Source: Rhodobacterales bacterium (GTDB lineage: Bacteria; Pseudomonadota; Alphaproteobacteria; Rhodobacterales; Rhodobacteraceae). From it: a DNA stretch of 41,760 nucleotides. The position numbers were made by a program, and so were the translations under genes. The notes under the pieces are model-generated. The model saw nothing but the letters and a program-made list of their open reading frames with translations, did not search any database and was not told the origin of the DNA. Shown piece by piece: positions 24,499 through 33,301 of this stretch. The stretch is from positions 1-41,760 of the forward strand of contig JANYFE010000046.1 of NCBI GenBank assembly GCA_025362795.1, written 5' to 3'. Positions within the stretch are counted from its first letter, which is position 1. Every line of letters starts with the position of its first letter.

Positions 24499-26271
24499 TC
24501 AAGCGGCCATGGTGGCGCGCAGCTTGGCGGTGGCGGGCAAATCAAGGCCCCACTGATAACCGTTGGTCACGGGTTTGACGACCACGCCGTACACATTGCG
24601 CGCATGATCGGGGGTGATGTAACCGTCCAGCAGGTCATCCAGCACCTTTTGCGGATCGCGTTTCAGGCTTGGCCCATAGCCGCCGCCACCCGGTGACAGG
24701 TAGGTGATCACATCGCCCGCCTCAGCCCGCAGGCCCGAGAATTTGGCCGGAACATCCACCGGAGGCGTGCCCTTGTCATGGTTGTGCATCCGGACCGCCG
24801 CCGTGACACCCTCGCCGCCACCAAAGATGCCCCACGGAATATCCTCGTTCCGGTCGCTTTCATGGGTCATGAATCCCGGCACAAGGAAGCGTTGCGATTT
24901 GACCACGCCCATGCCGCCGCGAAATTCGCCCGCCCCCGGAAACACGTCATCACGAATTTCATAGCGGTCGCAGATCACCGGTAGGTGCATGCCAAGGTCT
25001 TCCAAGGGGTTGTTGCGGGTGTTGCGCATCAATTCCTCGATCGTATCGGGGCCGTCAGACTTCGGACGCCCGCCCATCGAGGCTTCGTTCACCTCGATCA
25101 GCACCCAGTAATCGCCGCTGTCGCGCACGCCGGAATAGCTGGCGAAGGACAGGCAGGCCGCGTTTCCGGCGGTGCATTTATCGGGCAGAACCGGGGCCAG
25201 CGCCTTGATGATCAGGTCAACAACGCGCTGGATCTGGTTGAAGCGCGCTTCACAGGCGGCAGGGGCGATGGGGTTGAAGATGCAGCCCAAAGGCGCCGTC
25301 ACCTTGACCGGGCGGAATGACCCTTCGTTCTGCGGAATATATTCGGTGTTGGTGTAGGTATCCAGCAAGAGGGCCCGGAAAGCAAAGTAGCAGGCCACCT
25401 TGGTTGATCCTTCAAACGGCACGTTGAACGCCGTCGGCACCTGCGGCGACGACCCGGTCAGGTCAACCTCGACATCGTCGCCGGTCACCCGCACCGTCAC
25501 CTTGATCGGCAGACGCACGCCGCGTGTGCGGCCGTCGTCATCCATGAACCCTTCGGCAAAGTATTCGCCATCAGGTATCTTGGCTATTTCGCGCCGCAAC
25601 ATGCGTTCGGAATAGTCCATCAGTTGCTTGCTGGCCTGTTCCACCACGCCACGGCCATAGGTGTCCATCAACTCGCAGAACCGCTTGACCCCCAGTTCGG
25701 CCGAGGCGATCTGCGCCTCCAGATCGCGCATCACCAAGCCCGGCACGCGGGTGTTGCCGCTGATATAGCGCCACAGGGTGTCGTTGCGCTTGCCGGCCTC
25801 GACCAGTTTCAGGCCGTTCAGCAGCATGCCTTCCGCGAACACATCCGGCACGTCGATGATCAGGCCCGGCGTCGCCGCGCCAATGTCCAGATGGTGCGCG
25901 GTGTTGGCCGAAAAGCCCACCAGTTCGCCGCAGTAGAAGATCGGCATGACGATGCCGATATCGGGCGAGTGGCTAGCGCCAAAATAGGGGTGGTTGTGGA
26001 TCACCACATCTCCCTCGTGCCAGTCTGACAAGGGGATGCTCTTTTCAATGCCGCGCAGATAACCCGGGATCGACCCGATGTGCATCGGCGTGCTGTCGCT
26101 TTCGCACAGCGTGTTGTAATCTAGGTCGAACAGCCCCGCCCCCAGATCCTGACTTTCCCGGATGATCGAGGAATAGGACATGCGGTACAGCACGTTGCCC
26201 ATCTGTTCAGCAATCGCATGCAGCGCGCCGCCGATGACCTGCAGCGTGATCGGATCAATGGTTTTGTTCAT
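24499..26271 (-). CDS. hyuB: hydantoinase/oxoprolinase family subunit B (HyuB-like), copy 2
   Basis: A 590-residue HyuB. It begins IDPITLQVIGGALHAIAEQM, contains STPMHIGSIPGYLRGI, DVVIHNHPYFGASHSPD and GFSANTAHHLDIG (His-rich candidate metal site), and ends with LSPGGGGYGPSLKRDP. It differs strongly from copy 1 (20566-22323), so the two pairs are not a recent duplication and probably act on different substrates or steps. It starts 3 nt after hyuA copy 2. N-methylhydantoinase and caprolactamase-type enzymes are among characterised relatives of this pair. Confidence 0.9.
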   Translation of the reverse strand: MNKTIDPITLQVIGGALHAIAEQMGNVLYRMSYSSIIRESQDLGAGLFDLDYNTLCESDSTPMHIGSIPGYLRGIEKSIPLSDWHEGDVVIHNHPYFGASHSPDIGIVMPIFYCGELVGFSANTAHHLDIGAATPGLIIDVPDVFAEGMLLNGLKLVEAGKRNDTLWRYISGNTRVPGLVMRDLEAQIASAELGVKRFCELMDTYGRGVVEQASKQLMDYSERMLRREIAKIPDGEYFAEGFMDDDGRTRGVRLPIKVTVRVTGDDVEVDLTGSSPQVPTAFNVPFEGSTKVACYFAFRALLLDTYTNTEYIPQNEGSFRPVKVTAPLGCIFNPIAPAACEARFNQIQRVVDLIIKALAPVLPDKCTAGNAACLSFASYSGVRDSGDYWVLIEVNEASMGGRPKSDGPDTIEELMRNTRNNPLEDLGMHLPVICDRYEIRDDVFPGAGEFRGGMGVVKSQRFLVPGFMTHESDRNEDIPWGIFGGGEGVTAAVRMHNHDKGTPPVDVPAKFSGLRAEAGDVITYLSPGGGGYGPSLKRDPQKVLDDLLDGYITPDHARNVYGVVVKPVTNGYQWGLDLPATAKLRATMAA

Positions 26272-26274
26272 GGC

Positions 26275-28374
26275 TCAGTTCCCTTCCACGTTGCGGCTGA
26301 TCACAATATCCCCCAGACGCATCACCAAAGCGGTGTAGCCCTTGGGGATCACGGTGGTTGAGTTTTGCTGGGTGACGATGGCAGGCCCGGTCACCACATC
26401 ATCGGCCTTCAGTTTGACTCGGTCAAAGCGCGGGGTTTCCAACGTCTGACCATCGTCAAAGGTGGTCAGGCGGGAATAGAGCGCCGCCTCTGACGGATTG
26501 CGTCGCCCGCCTTTTTCCAGTTCCGGCAAGCGCAAAGTGTCGGCTGACGCAGTGCCGATCACGCGCAGGGTGACGATCTCTACCGCCTGATCCTCGAACG
26601 CATGTCCGTATTCGGTGCGGTGCACGGCATAGAACGCCCGTGCCACACCATCGGCCGTGGCTGTGGTAAACGGCCCCTCTGGCACATCAACGCGCAACTC
26701 AAAGCCTTGCCCAACATAGCGGCATTCCGCGATGCGCGAAAAACGTTGCGCCTCAGTCGGGATACCGTCGCTGTCAAGTTGCGCCTTGGCTTCCGCCTGA
26801 AGCTTGTCAAAGATGGAACCAAGTTTGCCGAAAGTGCTGGTATCACCCGCCTGCAAGATCGCCAGCGCCGACCGCGTGAATTCATAACGCGGTTCGGTAA
26901 CCAGCAGCCCCATCGCCGCCGTAATACCGGGATGGAGCGGAGAGATCACGTTCTTCGCCCAGATCGCCTCGCCCAAAGCCACACCGTGCAACGGCCCTGC
27001 ACCGCCAAAGGCCATCAAGCTGAAGCCGCGCGGATCAATCCCCCGCGCGACCGAGTTCGAGGCTATCGCCAGCGCCATATGGTTGTTGATGATCCGCAGC
27101 ACGCCCAAGGCGGCGTCCTTGACCGACAGGCCCAAAGGTTCCGCCAGTTTTGAACGGATCGCCGCATCCGACAAGGCCGGGTCAATCTTCAAACCGCCGC
27201 CCAGAAACTGCTCTGGGTCCAGACGGCCCAGCACGACCTGCGCATCTGTGACAGTCGGTTCCACCCCGCCTTTGCCATAGCAAGCCGGCCCCGGCTCTGC
27301 CCCGGCTGATCGCGGGCCGACGCGGAAGGCCCCGCCGCTGTCGACATAGGCGATAGAACCGCCGCCCGCCCCGATGGCGTCAATGTCGATCATCGGCACC
27401 AGCACCGGCATTTCGGCCACTTCGGTGTCACGCGGATTCTTGATGGTAAGCTGACCGTCGCGGATCACCGAGATATCGGCAGAAGTCCCGCCGATGTCGA
27501 TGGTAATCACCTGCCCCTGACCGCAAGCCTCTCCGGTCCAGCGCCCGCCAATCACGCCACCCGCCGGGCCAGATAGCAGCAACCCGACCGGGTTCTTGCT
27601 GGCCTGCTCAACGGTGGAAACCCCGCCGTTCGACTGCATCATGCGGACATAGGCATTCACCCCCGCCTCGCGCAGACGCCGTTGCAAATTGTCCAGATAC
27701 CCCGCCGTGCGTGGCCCGATATACGCGTTCATCGCGGCGGTTGAGAATCGCTCATACTCCCGCATCGTGTTCACCACTTCGCAAGACGCGCAGATAAAGG
27801 CGTCGGGCATGACGCGCTTGACGATGTCTTTCGCCATCAACTCGTGGTCGTTGTTGAGGAAGGAAAACAGGAAACCGATGACCACCGCCTCCAACCCGCG
27901 CTGCGCGAAAAGTTCGGCGGCCTGTTCAACCTCGTCCAAATTCAGCGGGGTTTCCACCAAACCTGTCGGCGGCATGATCCGTTCGGTCACCGCAATCCGG
28001 TTGCGGCGCTTGATCAGCGGGGCGCTTTGCCACGGCACGTCGAATTGCAGCGAGAAGTTGTGGGGCCTTTTGTGCCGCGCCATGTGCAGGATATCGCGGA
28101 AGCCCTTGGTGGTGATCATCCCCACCTCTGCCCCGTCACGTTCAATGACGATGTTGGTGGCGACCGTGGTGCCGTGAAACAGCGCGTCGATCTGGCCGGG
28201 CTGGATTCCCGCGATGCCGCAAAGCTCGACCACGCCCTGCATTACGCCGATGGATTGGTCCTTGGGTGTGCTAGACACCTTGTGCACAAAAACCAGCTGG
28301 CGGCCATCAGTCCCCACCGCCTCTAGCACGAGGTCGGTGAAGGTGCCCCCCACATCAACGCCTACCCTGATCAT
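26275..28374 (-). CDS. hyuA: hydantoinase/oxoprolinase family subunit A (HyuA-like), copy 2
   Basis: A 699-residue HyuA. It starts MIRVGVDVGGTFTDLVLEAV and has the second phosphate motif TIDIGGTSADISVI, GAGGGSIAYVD, and the conserved GRSAGAEPGPACYG-type segment (here GPRSAGAEPGPACYGKGG). RYVGQGFELRVDVPEG is near the C-terminus. The ATG at 28374 is at the start of homology; the frame is open upstream to 28476 without supporting content. With HyuB it would form an ATP-dependent amidohydrolase. It sits 61 nt downstream of the MaoC-like gene, tying ring opening to CoA-ester metabolism in one operon. Confidence 0.92.
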   Translation of the reverse strand: MIRVGVDVGGTFTDLVLEAVGTDGRQLVFVHKVSSTPKDQSIGVMQGVVELCGIAGIQPGQIDALFHGTTVATNIVIERDGAEVGMITTKGFRDILHMARHKRPHNFSLQFDVPWQSAPLIKRRNRIAVTERIMPPTGLVETPLNLDEVEQAAELFAQRGLEAVVIGFLFSFLNNDHELMAKDIVKRVMPDAFICASCEVVNTMREYERFSTAAMNAYIGPRTAGYLDNLQRRLREAGVNAYVRMMQSNGGVSTVEQASKNPVGLLLSGPAGGVIGGRWTGEACGQGQVITIDIGGTSADISVIRDGQLTIKNPRDTEVAEMPVLVPMIDIDAIGAGGGSIAYVDSGGAFRVGPRSAGAEPGPACYGKGGVEPTVTDAQVVLGRLDPEQFLGGGLKIDPALSDAAIRSKLAEPLGLSVKDAALGVLRIINNHMALAIASNSVARGIDPRGFSLMAFGGAGPLHGVALGEAIWAKNVISPLHPGITAAMGLLVTEPRYEFTRSALAILQAGDTSTFGKLGSIFDKLQAEAKAQLDSDGIPTEAQRFSRIAECRYVGQGFELRVDVPEGPFTTATADGVARAFYAVHRTEYGHAFEDQAVEIVTLRVIGTASADTLRLPELEKGGRRNPSEAALYSRLTTFDDGQTLETPRFDRVKLKADDVVTGPAIVTQQNSTTVIPKGYTALVMRLGDIVISRNVEGN

Positions 28375-28435
28375 CCTTGCATCCCCTGTCGTTGAAGGCC
28401 CAGCTTGTCGCAGGCCAATTCTTTGTTGATATGCG

Positions 28436-29287
28436 TTATTTCCAAGAGGCTTGCGCCTCCATGCACAGACGGCCATCGGCGGCGGCGGTCCACAGGTGCA
28501 GTCCGTCGTCGCGCTCTGTCGCGTTCACCGTGAAGGCCGCGCCGTCGGTCAACGGGCTGATGCCGCGATAATCAAACGTCTGCGGCGGCGCGCCGCGCAG
28601 CCTTGCGGCATATTCCAGCATCATCGTGGCCTGCAGAGGGCCGTGGACGACAAGGCCAGCATATCCCTCGGCCTTGATGGCGTGGTCGCGGTCGTAATGG
28701 ATGCGGTGGCCATTGAAGGTGATGGCGGAATAGCGGAACAGCAGCACCGGATCGGCCATGACGCTATAGGACCAGCGCGCCTTGGGCGCTTGCGGGATCA
28801 CTGGGGCCGGGGCGTCCGGGTTGCGCGGGCCGCGGTAGACGATGTCGTGCCGTTCGCTCACCACCAGCCCCTGTGGCCCTGTGAAGGCATGGTCCACCGT
28901 CACAAAGCACAGGGCCCCGCTGCGCCCGTTTTTCAGCACCACATCGCGGACGGTCGATTGCCGCGTGACCACATCACCCACATGGAAGCGCCCGCTCAGG
29001 TCAATCCGCCCGCCCGCCCACATCCGATGCGGCACCGGCACCGGCGGCAGCAGCTCGCCGCGTTTGGGATGCCCGTCCAGCCCCAGTTGCGACATTGGGC
29101 GCGTGGCTGGGGCAAGGCACCAGTGGATTGCAAGGGGTGCCGCTTCCCCAGCCTCATGGTCAGGTTTGAGAACGTCCAGAACCGCCAGATAACCCGCAAC
29201 CAGTCGCACCGAAACAGTGTCCTCCGCCGTCTCAGTCCGGCCAATCCATTGGCGCAGGTGTTCGATGTCGATGGAGGTTTCGGTCAT
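28436..29287 (-). CDS. MaoC/FAS1-like dehydratase domain protein (mesaconyl-C4-CoA hydratase type)
   Basis: A 283-residue double hot-dog protein. The N-terminal FAS1-like dehydratase half includes PPVPVPHRMWAGGRIDLSG; the C-terminal half has RYSAITFNGHRIHYDRDHA and GLVVHGPLQATMM, the hydratase-2 type motif in which Asp and His act in catalysis. The size and pattern match mesaconyl-C4-CoA or itaconyl-CoA hydratases and related 3-methylfumaryl-CoA hydratases. It overlaps the CaiB gene by 4 bp (ATGA). With the CaiB transferase, the acyl-CoA dehydrogenase and a CitE-like lyase (32450-33301) it suggests dehydrogenation, hydration and cleavage of a branched dicarboxylic acyl-CoA (inference). Confidence 0.85.
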   Translation of the reverse strand: MTETSIDIEHLRQWIGRTETAEDTVSVRLVAGYLAVLDVLKPDHEAGEAAPLAIHWCLAPATRPMSQLGLDGHPKRGELLPPVPVPHRMWAGGRIDLSGRFHVGDVVTRQSTVRDVVLKNGRSGALCFVTVDHAFTGPQGLVVSERHDIVYRGPRNPDAPAPVIPQAPKARWSYSVMADPVLLFRYSAITFNGHRIHYDRDHAIKAEGYAGLVVHGPLQATMMLEYAARLRGAPPQTFDYRGISPLTDGAAFTVNATERDDGLHLWTAAADGRLCMEAQASWK

Positions 29288-30396
29288 CTGGAAAACTCCG
29301 CCCTGATCAGGTCCGTGTGTTGACCCAGTTCCGGCACAGGCCCAGCCACCAAGTCGCGCCGCAATGGTGATACGGCCCCGCTGAAACTGCCCCCCGTCAC
29401 GGTTCCCTGCATCCGGCGCAAGGCGGGGTGTGCGGACAGGTCGGCTACGGTGCTGACCCGCGACCATGGCAGGTCTGCGGCTTCCAACACGGCGATCATT
29501 CCGGCCTGGGTTTGGGCCGCAAATATCGGGCCGATGATGGCATCCAACGCCACCCTATTGACGACACGAGCCGGGTTGTTGGCAAAACGCGGGTCAATGG
29601 TCAGGTCAGGGCGCTGCAAGACCATGGCGCAGAACCGCACCCATTCGTGCGGCGTTTGCACGACGGCCACCACCTCGCCATCGGCGCAAGCATACGCCCC
29701 GTAGGGATAAATCGCAGCATGGCTCAGGCCGACACGCGGCGTCTCGCGGTGGGCATAGTCATGGTGCAGCAAGGGAACCGCCATCAGGTCAGCCATGGTG
29801 TCGAACATGGCAATCTCAATCGCCTTGCCCTGCCCGGTTAGCCCGCGTTCCAGCAACGCCTCCAGCACGGCGGCGTGGGCGGTCATGCCCGTGGTGACAT
29901 CGGCGACGGAAACGCCCACCTTGACCGGGGTTTCCGCCGTGCCTGTCACCGAACATAGGCCGCTTTCGGCCTGAATCAGCATGTCATAGGCGCGCATGTC
30001 ACGGGCAGGGGTATCTTGTCCGTAGCCCACGATATCCACTGCGATCAGACGGGGATAACGCGCCACCAGATTAGCCGCGCCCAGCCCCAACCGCGCGGCG
30101 GCACCGGGGGCGAGATTCTGCACAAAGACATCCGCCTGTGCCACCATCGCCTCAACCACGGCGCGGTCGGTGTCGCGCTTTATGTCCAGAACCGCACTTT
30201 GCTTGCCCCGGTTCAGCCAGGCGAAATAGGCGCTGGTGCCGTAGACGGCGCGGTCATAGTGGCGCGCCGTATCGCCGGTGTCCCGTTCAATCTTGATCAC
30301 CCGCGCGCCCGCATCGGCCAGCCGCACGGTGCAGGCGGGTGCTGCCACTGCCTGTTCGATGGCCACAACCAGTAGCCCAGTCAACGGTCCCGCCAT
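29284..30396 (-). CDS. CaiB/BaiF (type III) CoA-transferase
   Basis: A 370-residue family III CoA-transferase. Catalytic Asp138 is in AYDMLIQAESGL, and VIKIERDTGDTAR and YFAWLNRGKQSAVLDIK are the CoA-binding motifs of the family. The enzyme moves CoA between carboxylic acids without ATP. It starts 1 nt after the stop of the acyl-CoA dehydrogenase gene and overlaps the hydratase by 4 bp. It probably activates the acid produced by ring opening; the donor could be succinyl-CoA or acetyl-CoA, which sequence cannot tell. Confidence 0.92.
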   Translation of the reverse strand: MAGPLTGLLVVAIEQAVAAPACTVRLADAGARVIKIERDTGDTARHYDRAVYGTSAYFAWLNRGKQSAVLDIKRDTDRAVVEAMVAQADVFVQNLAPGAAARLGLGAANLVARYPRLIAVDIVGYGQDTPARDMRAYDMLIQAESGLCSVTGTAETPVKVGVSVADVTTGMTAHAAVLEALLERGLTGQGKAIEIAMFDTMADLMAVPLLHHDYAHRETPRVGLSHAAIYPYGAYACADGEVVAVVQTPHEWVRFCAMVLQRPDLTIDPRFANNPARVVNRVALDAIIGPIFAAQTQAGMIAVLEAADLPWSRVSTVADLSAHPALRRMQGTVTGGSFSGAVSPLRRDLVAGPVPELGQHTDLIRAEFSR

Positions 30397-30397
30397 C

Positions 30398-31573
30398 TCA
30401 ATAGGACCTCGGCAGGCCAAGCACATGCTCGGCCAGATGGGACAGGATCAGGTTGGTCGAAATCGGCGCCACCTGATACAGACGCGCCTCGCGAAACTTG
30501 CGTTCAATGTCGTATTCCTCGGCAAAGCCGTACCCTCCGTGCGTCTGTACGCAAGCCTCTGCGGCGGCCCAAGAAGCTTCAGCCGCAAGCATCTTGGCCA
30601 TGTTCGCCTCTGCGCCGCAGTCGCGGCCAGACTCGAACAATTGGCCCGCATGTTTGACCATCAACTCAGCCGCCCGCATTTGGGCATACGCCTTGGCAAT
30701 CGGAAACTGCACCCCTTGGTTCTGGCCAATCGGGCGGCCAAACACCTTGCGTTCGTTGGCGTAAGCGGTGGCTTTGGCGATGAACCACTTGGCGTCACCA
30801 ATACATTCCGCCGCGATCAGAATCCGTTCGGCGTTCATGCCGGACAGGATGTAGCGAAAGCCTTTGCCCTCTTCGCCTATCAGGTTTTCCGCCGGCACCA
30901 CGACATTGTCAAAGAACACCTCGGTGGTGGAATGGTTCATCATGGTGCGGATCGGGCGGATCGTCATGCCCGCCGCCAACGCCTGCTTCATGTCCACGAT
31001 AAAAACCGACAGCCCTTCAGTCCGCTTCGCGACCTTGTCCTTAGGTGTGGTGCGGGCCAGCAAAAGCATCAGATCCGAGTGTTCGGCCCGGCTGGTCCAG
31101 ACCTTTTGGCCGTTGACGACGTAGTGATCGCCGCGATTTTCGGCAAAGGTGGTGATCGAGGTGGTATCGGTCCCGCTGCCCGGTTCCGTCACGCCAAATG
31201 CCTGCAACCGCAGCGCACCGCTGGCGATCTGCGGCAGATAGCGGGTCTTTTGCGCGTCTGACCCATGCCGCAGCAGGCTGCCCATCATGTACATCTGCGC
31301 GTGACAAGCGGCCCCATTGGCCCCGGCCCTCTGGATCTCTTCCAAGACCGCAGCCGCGGCGGTCAGGGTCAGGCCTGCACCGCCATAGGCTTCGGGGATC
31401 AGCACCGAAAGATAACCCGCTTCGGTCAGCGCCGTGACAAATTCAGTGGGATAGGCGGCCTCACGGTCAAGTTTGCGCCAGTAGGTGCCCGGGAACTGCG
31501 CACACAGACGCGCCACCGCCAGGCGGATTTCGCGGATTTCGTAGCTTTCGTCAGAGGTTTCGTGGCGCATCAT
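30398..31573 (-). CDS. acyl-CoA dehydrogenase family protein
   Basis: A 391-residue FAD-dependent acyl-CoA dehydrogenase. FGVTEPGSGTDTTSI is near 126-140, NGQKVWTSRAEHSD at 154-167, and the C-terminal QTHGGYGFAEEYDIERKFRE is present. The Glu of the MCAD-type motif YEGT is absent: the segment reads LYQVAPISTNLIL. A Glu at the isovaleryl-CoA dehydrogenase position exists as Glu249 in SGMNAERILIA, so the enzyme is probably active with a branched or substituted acyl-CoA. Start is ATGATG at 31568-31573 with AAAGG upstream. First gene of operon C, divergent from 31747-32418. Confidence 0.9.
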   Translation of the reverse strand: MMRHETSDESYEIREIRLAVARLCAQFPGTYWRKLDREAAYPTEFVTALTEAGYLSVLIPEAYGGAGLTLTAAAAVLEEIQRAGANGAACHAQMYMMGSLLRHGSDAQKTRYLPQIASGALRLQAFGVTEPGSGTDTTSITTFAENRGDHYVVNGQKVWTSRAEHSDLMLLLARTTPKDKVAKRTEGLSVFIVDMKQALAAGMTIRPIRTMMNHSTTEVFFDNVVVPAENLIGEEGKGFRYILSGMNAERILIAAECIGDAKWFIAKATAYANERKVFGRPIGQNQGVQFPIAKAYAQMRAAELMVKHAGQLFESGRDCGAEANMAKMLAAEASWAAAEACVQTHGGYGFAEEYDIERKFREARLYQVAPISTNLILSHLAEHVLGLPRSY

Positions 31574-31644
31574 CGAGCCTTTGTTGCTTGTCCTTTAGAA
31601 GTCGCAGAAGGCGAAGCGGGGCAGAAGCCACCATCTGCGGATTT

Positions 31645-31669
31645 CAGTTATGCCGGTTCGGCATAACTG
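31645..31669. promoter_or_regulatory. perfect 11-bp inverted repeat with LysR box in divergent promoter region
   Basis: CAGTTATGCCG (31645-31655) and CGGCATAACTG (31659-31669) are perfect inverted arms separated by GTT. Inside it, T31651-N11-A63 (31651-31663) is an exact T-N11-A LysR box with dyad symmetry. It sits in the 173-nt gap between divergent genes, 72 nt from the acyl-CoA dehydrogenase start and 78 nt from the isomerase start. The LysR protein encoded at the end of operon C is the obvious candidate to bind it. The rest of the gap shows no clear promoter hexamers. Confidence 0.75.
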
Positions 31670-31746
31670 CTTGCAGGCGCGCGCGGGTGCATTTGGTCTC
31701 GGGCGGATGTTAGGATTGAATGGCAGGCCATGGAAAGGGGACAACG

Positions 31747-32418
31747 ATGACACTTTCGATTGATCTTTACTGGTCGTTTCGCAGCCCCTATTCCTATATC
31801 CTGTTGCCAAGGATCATCGGCATGCAGCGCGACTTCGACCTAGTGGTCGATCTGCGCGTCGTGCATCCCGCCGCAATCCGCAATCCAGCCTATTTCGCCC
31901 GGATGGACCCGCTGGCGCGTCCCTACTTCATGGCCGACAGCGCGCGGGCGGCTGCGTTTCAGGGCGTGGCCTTTCACAGACCGATCCCCGACCCGATCAG
32001 CCAGAATCCCATCAACTTGACCATTGCGCACGACCAACCCCTTGCCACACGCCTCGGCCGCTTGGGCATCGCCGCGACCGAACGGGGTCACGGGTTGACC
32101 TTTGCAGACGAGGTGTCACGGCTGTTGTGGGATGGCACTGTGACAGGTTGGGACAGCGGCGATCATCTGGCGCAGGCTGCGGCGCGGGCCGGGCTTGATC
32201 TGGCGAGCCTTGAGGCTTCGGTTGCCGCCGATCCGGCGCATTACGATGCCCGGCTGGCAAAAAATGACGCCCTGTTGCGCGCGGCAGGCCACTGGGGCGT
32301 GCCCACGATGGTCTTTGCCGGCGAAGTGTTCTTTGGGCAAGATCGGTTTGATGTCTTGATGTGGCGCCTTCACAAAGCGGGGCTTTCGCGATGGCCAGAC
32401 TGCCCGGTGCGACCGTAA
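31747..32418 (+). CDS. DsbA-fold 2-hydroxychromene-2-carboxylate isomerase / kappa-GST-like protein
   Basis: A 223-residue thioredoxin-fold protein. YWSFRSPYSYILLPRI (8-23) carries the serine motif (DxxSPxSY type) that replaces the redox CxxC, so it is a glutathione-dependent isomerase or transferase and not an oxidase. GHWGVPTMVFAGEVFFGQDR provides the cis-Pro loop and C-terminal motif. ATG at 31747 has a GAAAGGGGA ribosome site. Its divergent location shares the LysR-box region with operon C. Role in this pathway is unclear: cis/trans isomerisation of an unsaturated acid or conjugation of a reactive intermediate are possible. Confidence 0.88.
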   Translation: MTLSIDLYWSFRSPYSYILLPRIIGMQRDFDLVVDLRVVHPAAIRNPAYFARMDPLARPYFMADSARAAAFQGVAFHRPIPDPISQNPINLTIAHDQPLATRLGRLGIAATERGHGLTFADEVSRLLWDGTVTGWDSGDHLAQAAARAGLDLASLEASVAADPAHYDARLAKNDALLRAAGHWGVPTMVFAGEVFFGQDRFDVLMWRLHKAGLSRWPDCPVRP

Positions 32419-32449
32419 TCAACGGCTTGCACGCCCGGACAGGCAGCCC

Positions 32450-33301
32450 TCAGGCACTGCCCGCCGTGCTTTTGGCATGTCGCCGCAGAGCAGCCTGGAT
32501 CTGACGCGCGCGCGCGACGACCGGAGCATCCACCATTTGCCCCTCCAGCGCGAAAACGGCACCGCCGCCTGCTTGCAATCCTGCCAGCACGTCATCGGCC
32601 CATTTCACGTCCGCCTCTGTCGGGGCCAACGTGGCGCGAATGACAGGAATTTGCTTCGGATGAATAGCGGCAACGGCCCGCATCCCCAAATCACAGCCTC
32701 GGCCGATCTGGCGGGCGTAAAGATCTAGGTCGCGGAAGTTGGCAATGGAGCCGGGAAAGCCGATTGGGATCAAACCGCGCGCAGCAGCGGCAACTGCCAA
32801 CTGCGCGGCAACCCAGTCCAGCGCGCCCCGGTCTGGGTCAACCCCCAGCGCGGCCGAATAATCCTCTGACCCCAGCATCAGCGCAATCACCTGAGGAATC
32901 GCCGCGATTTCGGTAAGCCGGTGCAGTCCCGCCGGGCTTTCAACCAAGGCGATCAGGCCGATTGCCCCATCCGTCAAATCCGCCGCGTTCCGCAAGGGAT
33001 GCGCATCTTCGCACTTCGGAACCATGACGGCCTGCAGCAAACTGTGATCCGCCGCGTTCAAGTCTTCGACCATCGCCCGTATCGCGCCGTTGACGCGCAA
33101 CACGCAATCAATGCCGGCTTCAGCCAACTGAGCTTGGTTCGCGCGCAACACAGTGCGGGCGGCGGCCTTGGCCGCCGGCGCAACCGCGTCCTCAAGATCA
33201 AGGACGACGGCATCCGGCCGATGCCGTATTGCGCTGGCCAAATGCCTTTCGGCTCCGACCGGAACGAACAGCAGGGCTTGCCAATCAGGTCTATGGATCA
33301 T
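32450..33301 (-). CDS. HpcH/HpaI aldolase family, CitE-like acyl-CoA lyase
   Basis: A 283-residue CitE-type TIM barrel. VVLDLEDAV (32-40), the Arg of VLRVN (67-71), MVPKCED (93-99), the Glu of ALVESPAGL (118-126) and LGSEDYSAALGVD (143-155) are the conserved Mg/CoA-substrate residues. Relatives cleave citryl-CoA, malyl-CoA or citramalyl-CoA. With the CoA-transferase, dehydrogenase and hydratase of operon C it would complete a citramalyl-CoA-type split to acetyl-CoA or a 2-oxoacid (inference). It is last in block D, 190 nt after the MmgE gene, and convergent with the isomerase gene (31 nt apart). Confidence 0.9.
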   Translation of the reverse strand: MIHRPDWQALLFVPVGAERHLASAIRHRPDAVVLDLEDAVAPAAKAAARTVLRANQAQLAEAGIDCVLRVNGAIRAMVEDLNAADHSLLQAVMVPKCEDAHPLRNAADLTDGAIGLIALVESPAGLHRLTEIAAIPQVIALMLGSEDYSAALGVDPDRGALDWVAAQLAVAAAARGLIPIGFPGSIANFRDLDLYARQIGRGCDLGMRAVAAIHPKQIPVIRATLAPTEADVKWADDVLAGLQAGGGAVFALEGQMVDAPVVARARQIQAALRRHAKSTAGSA

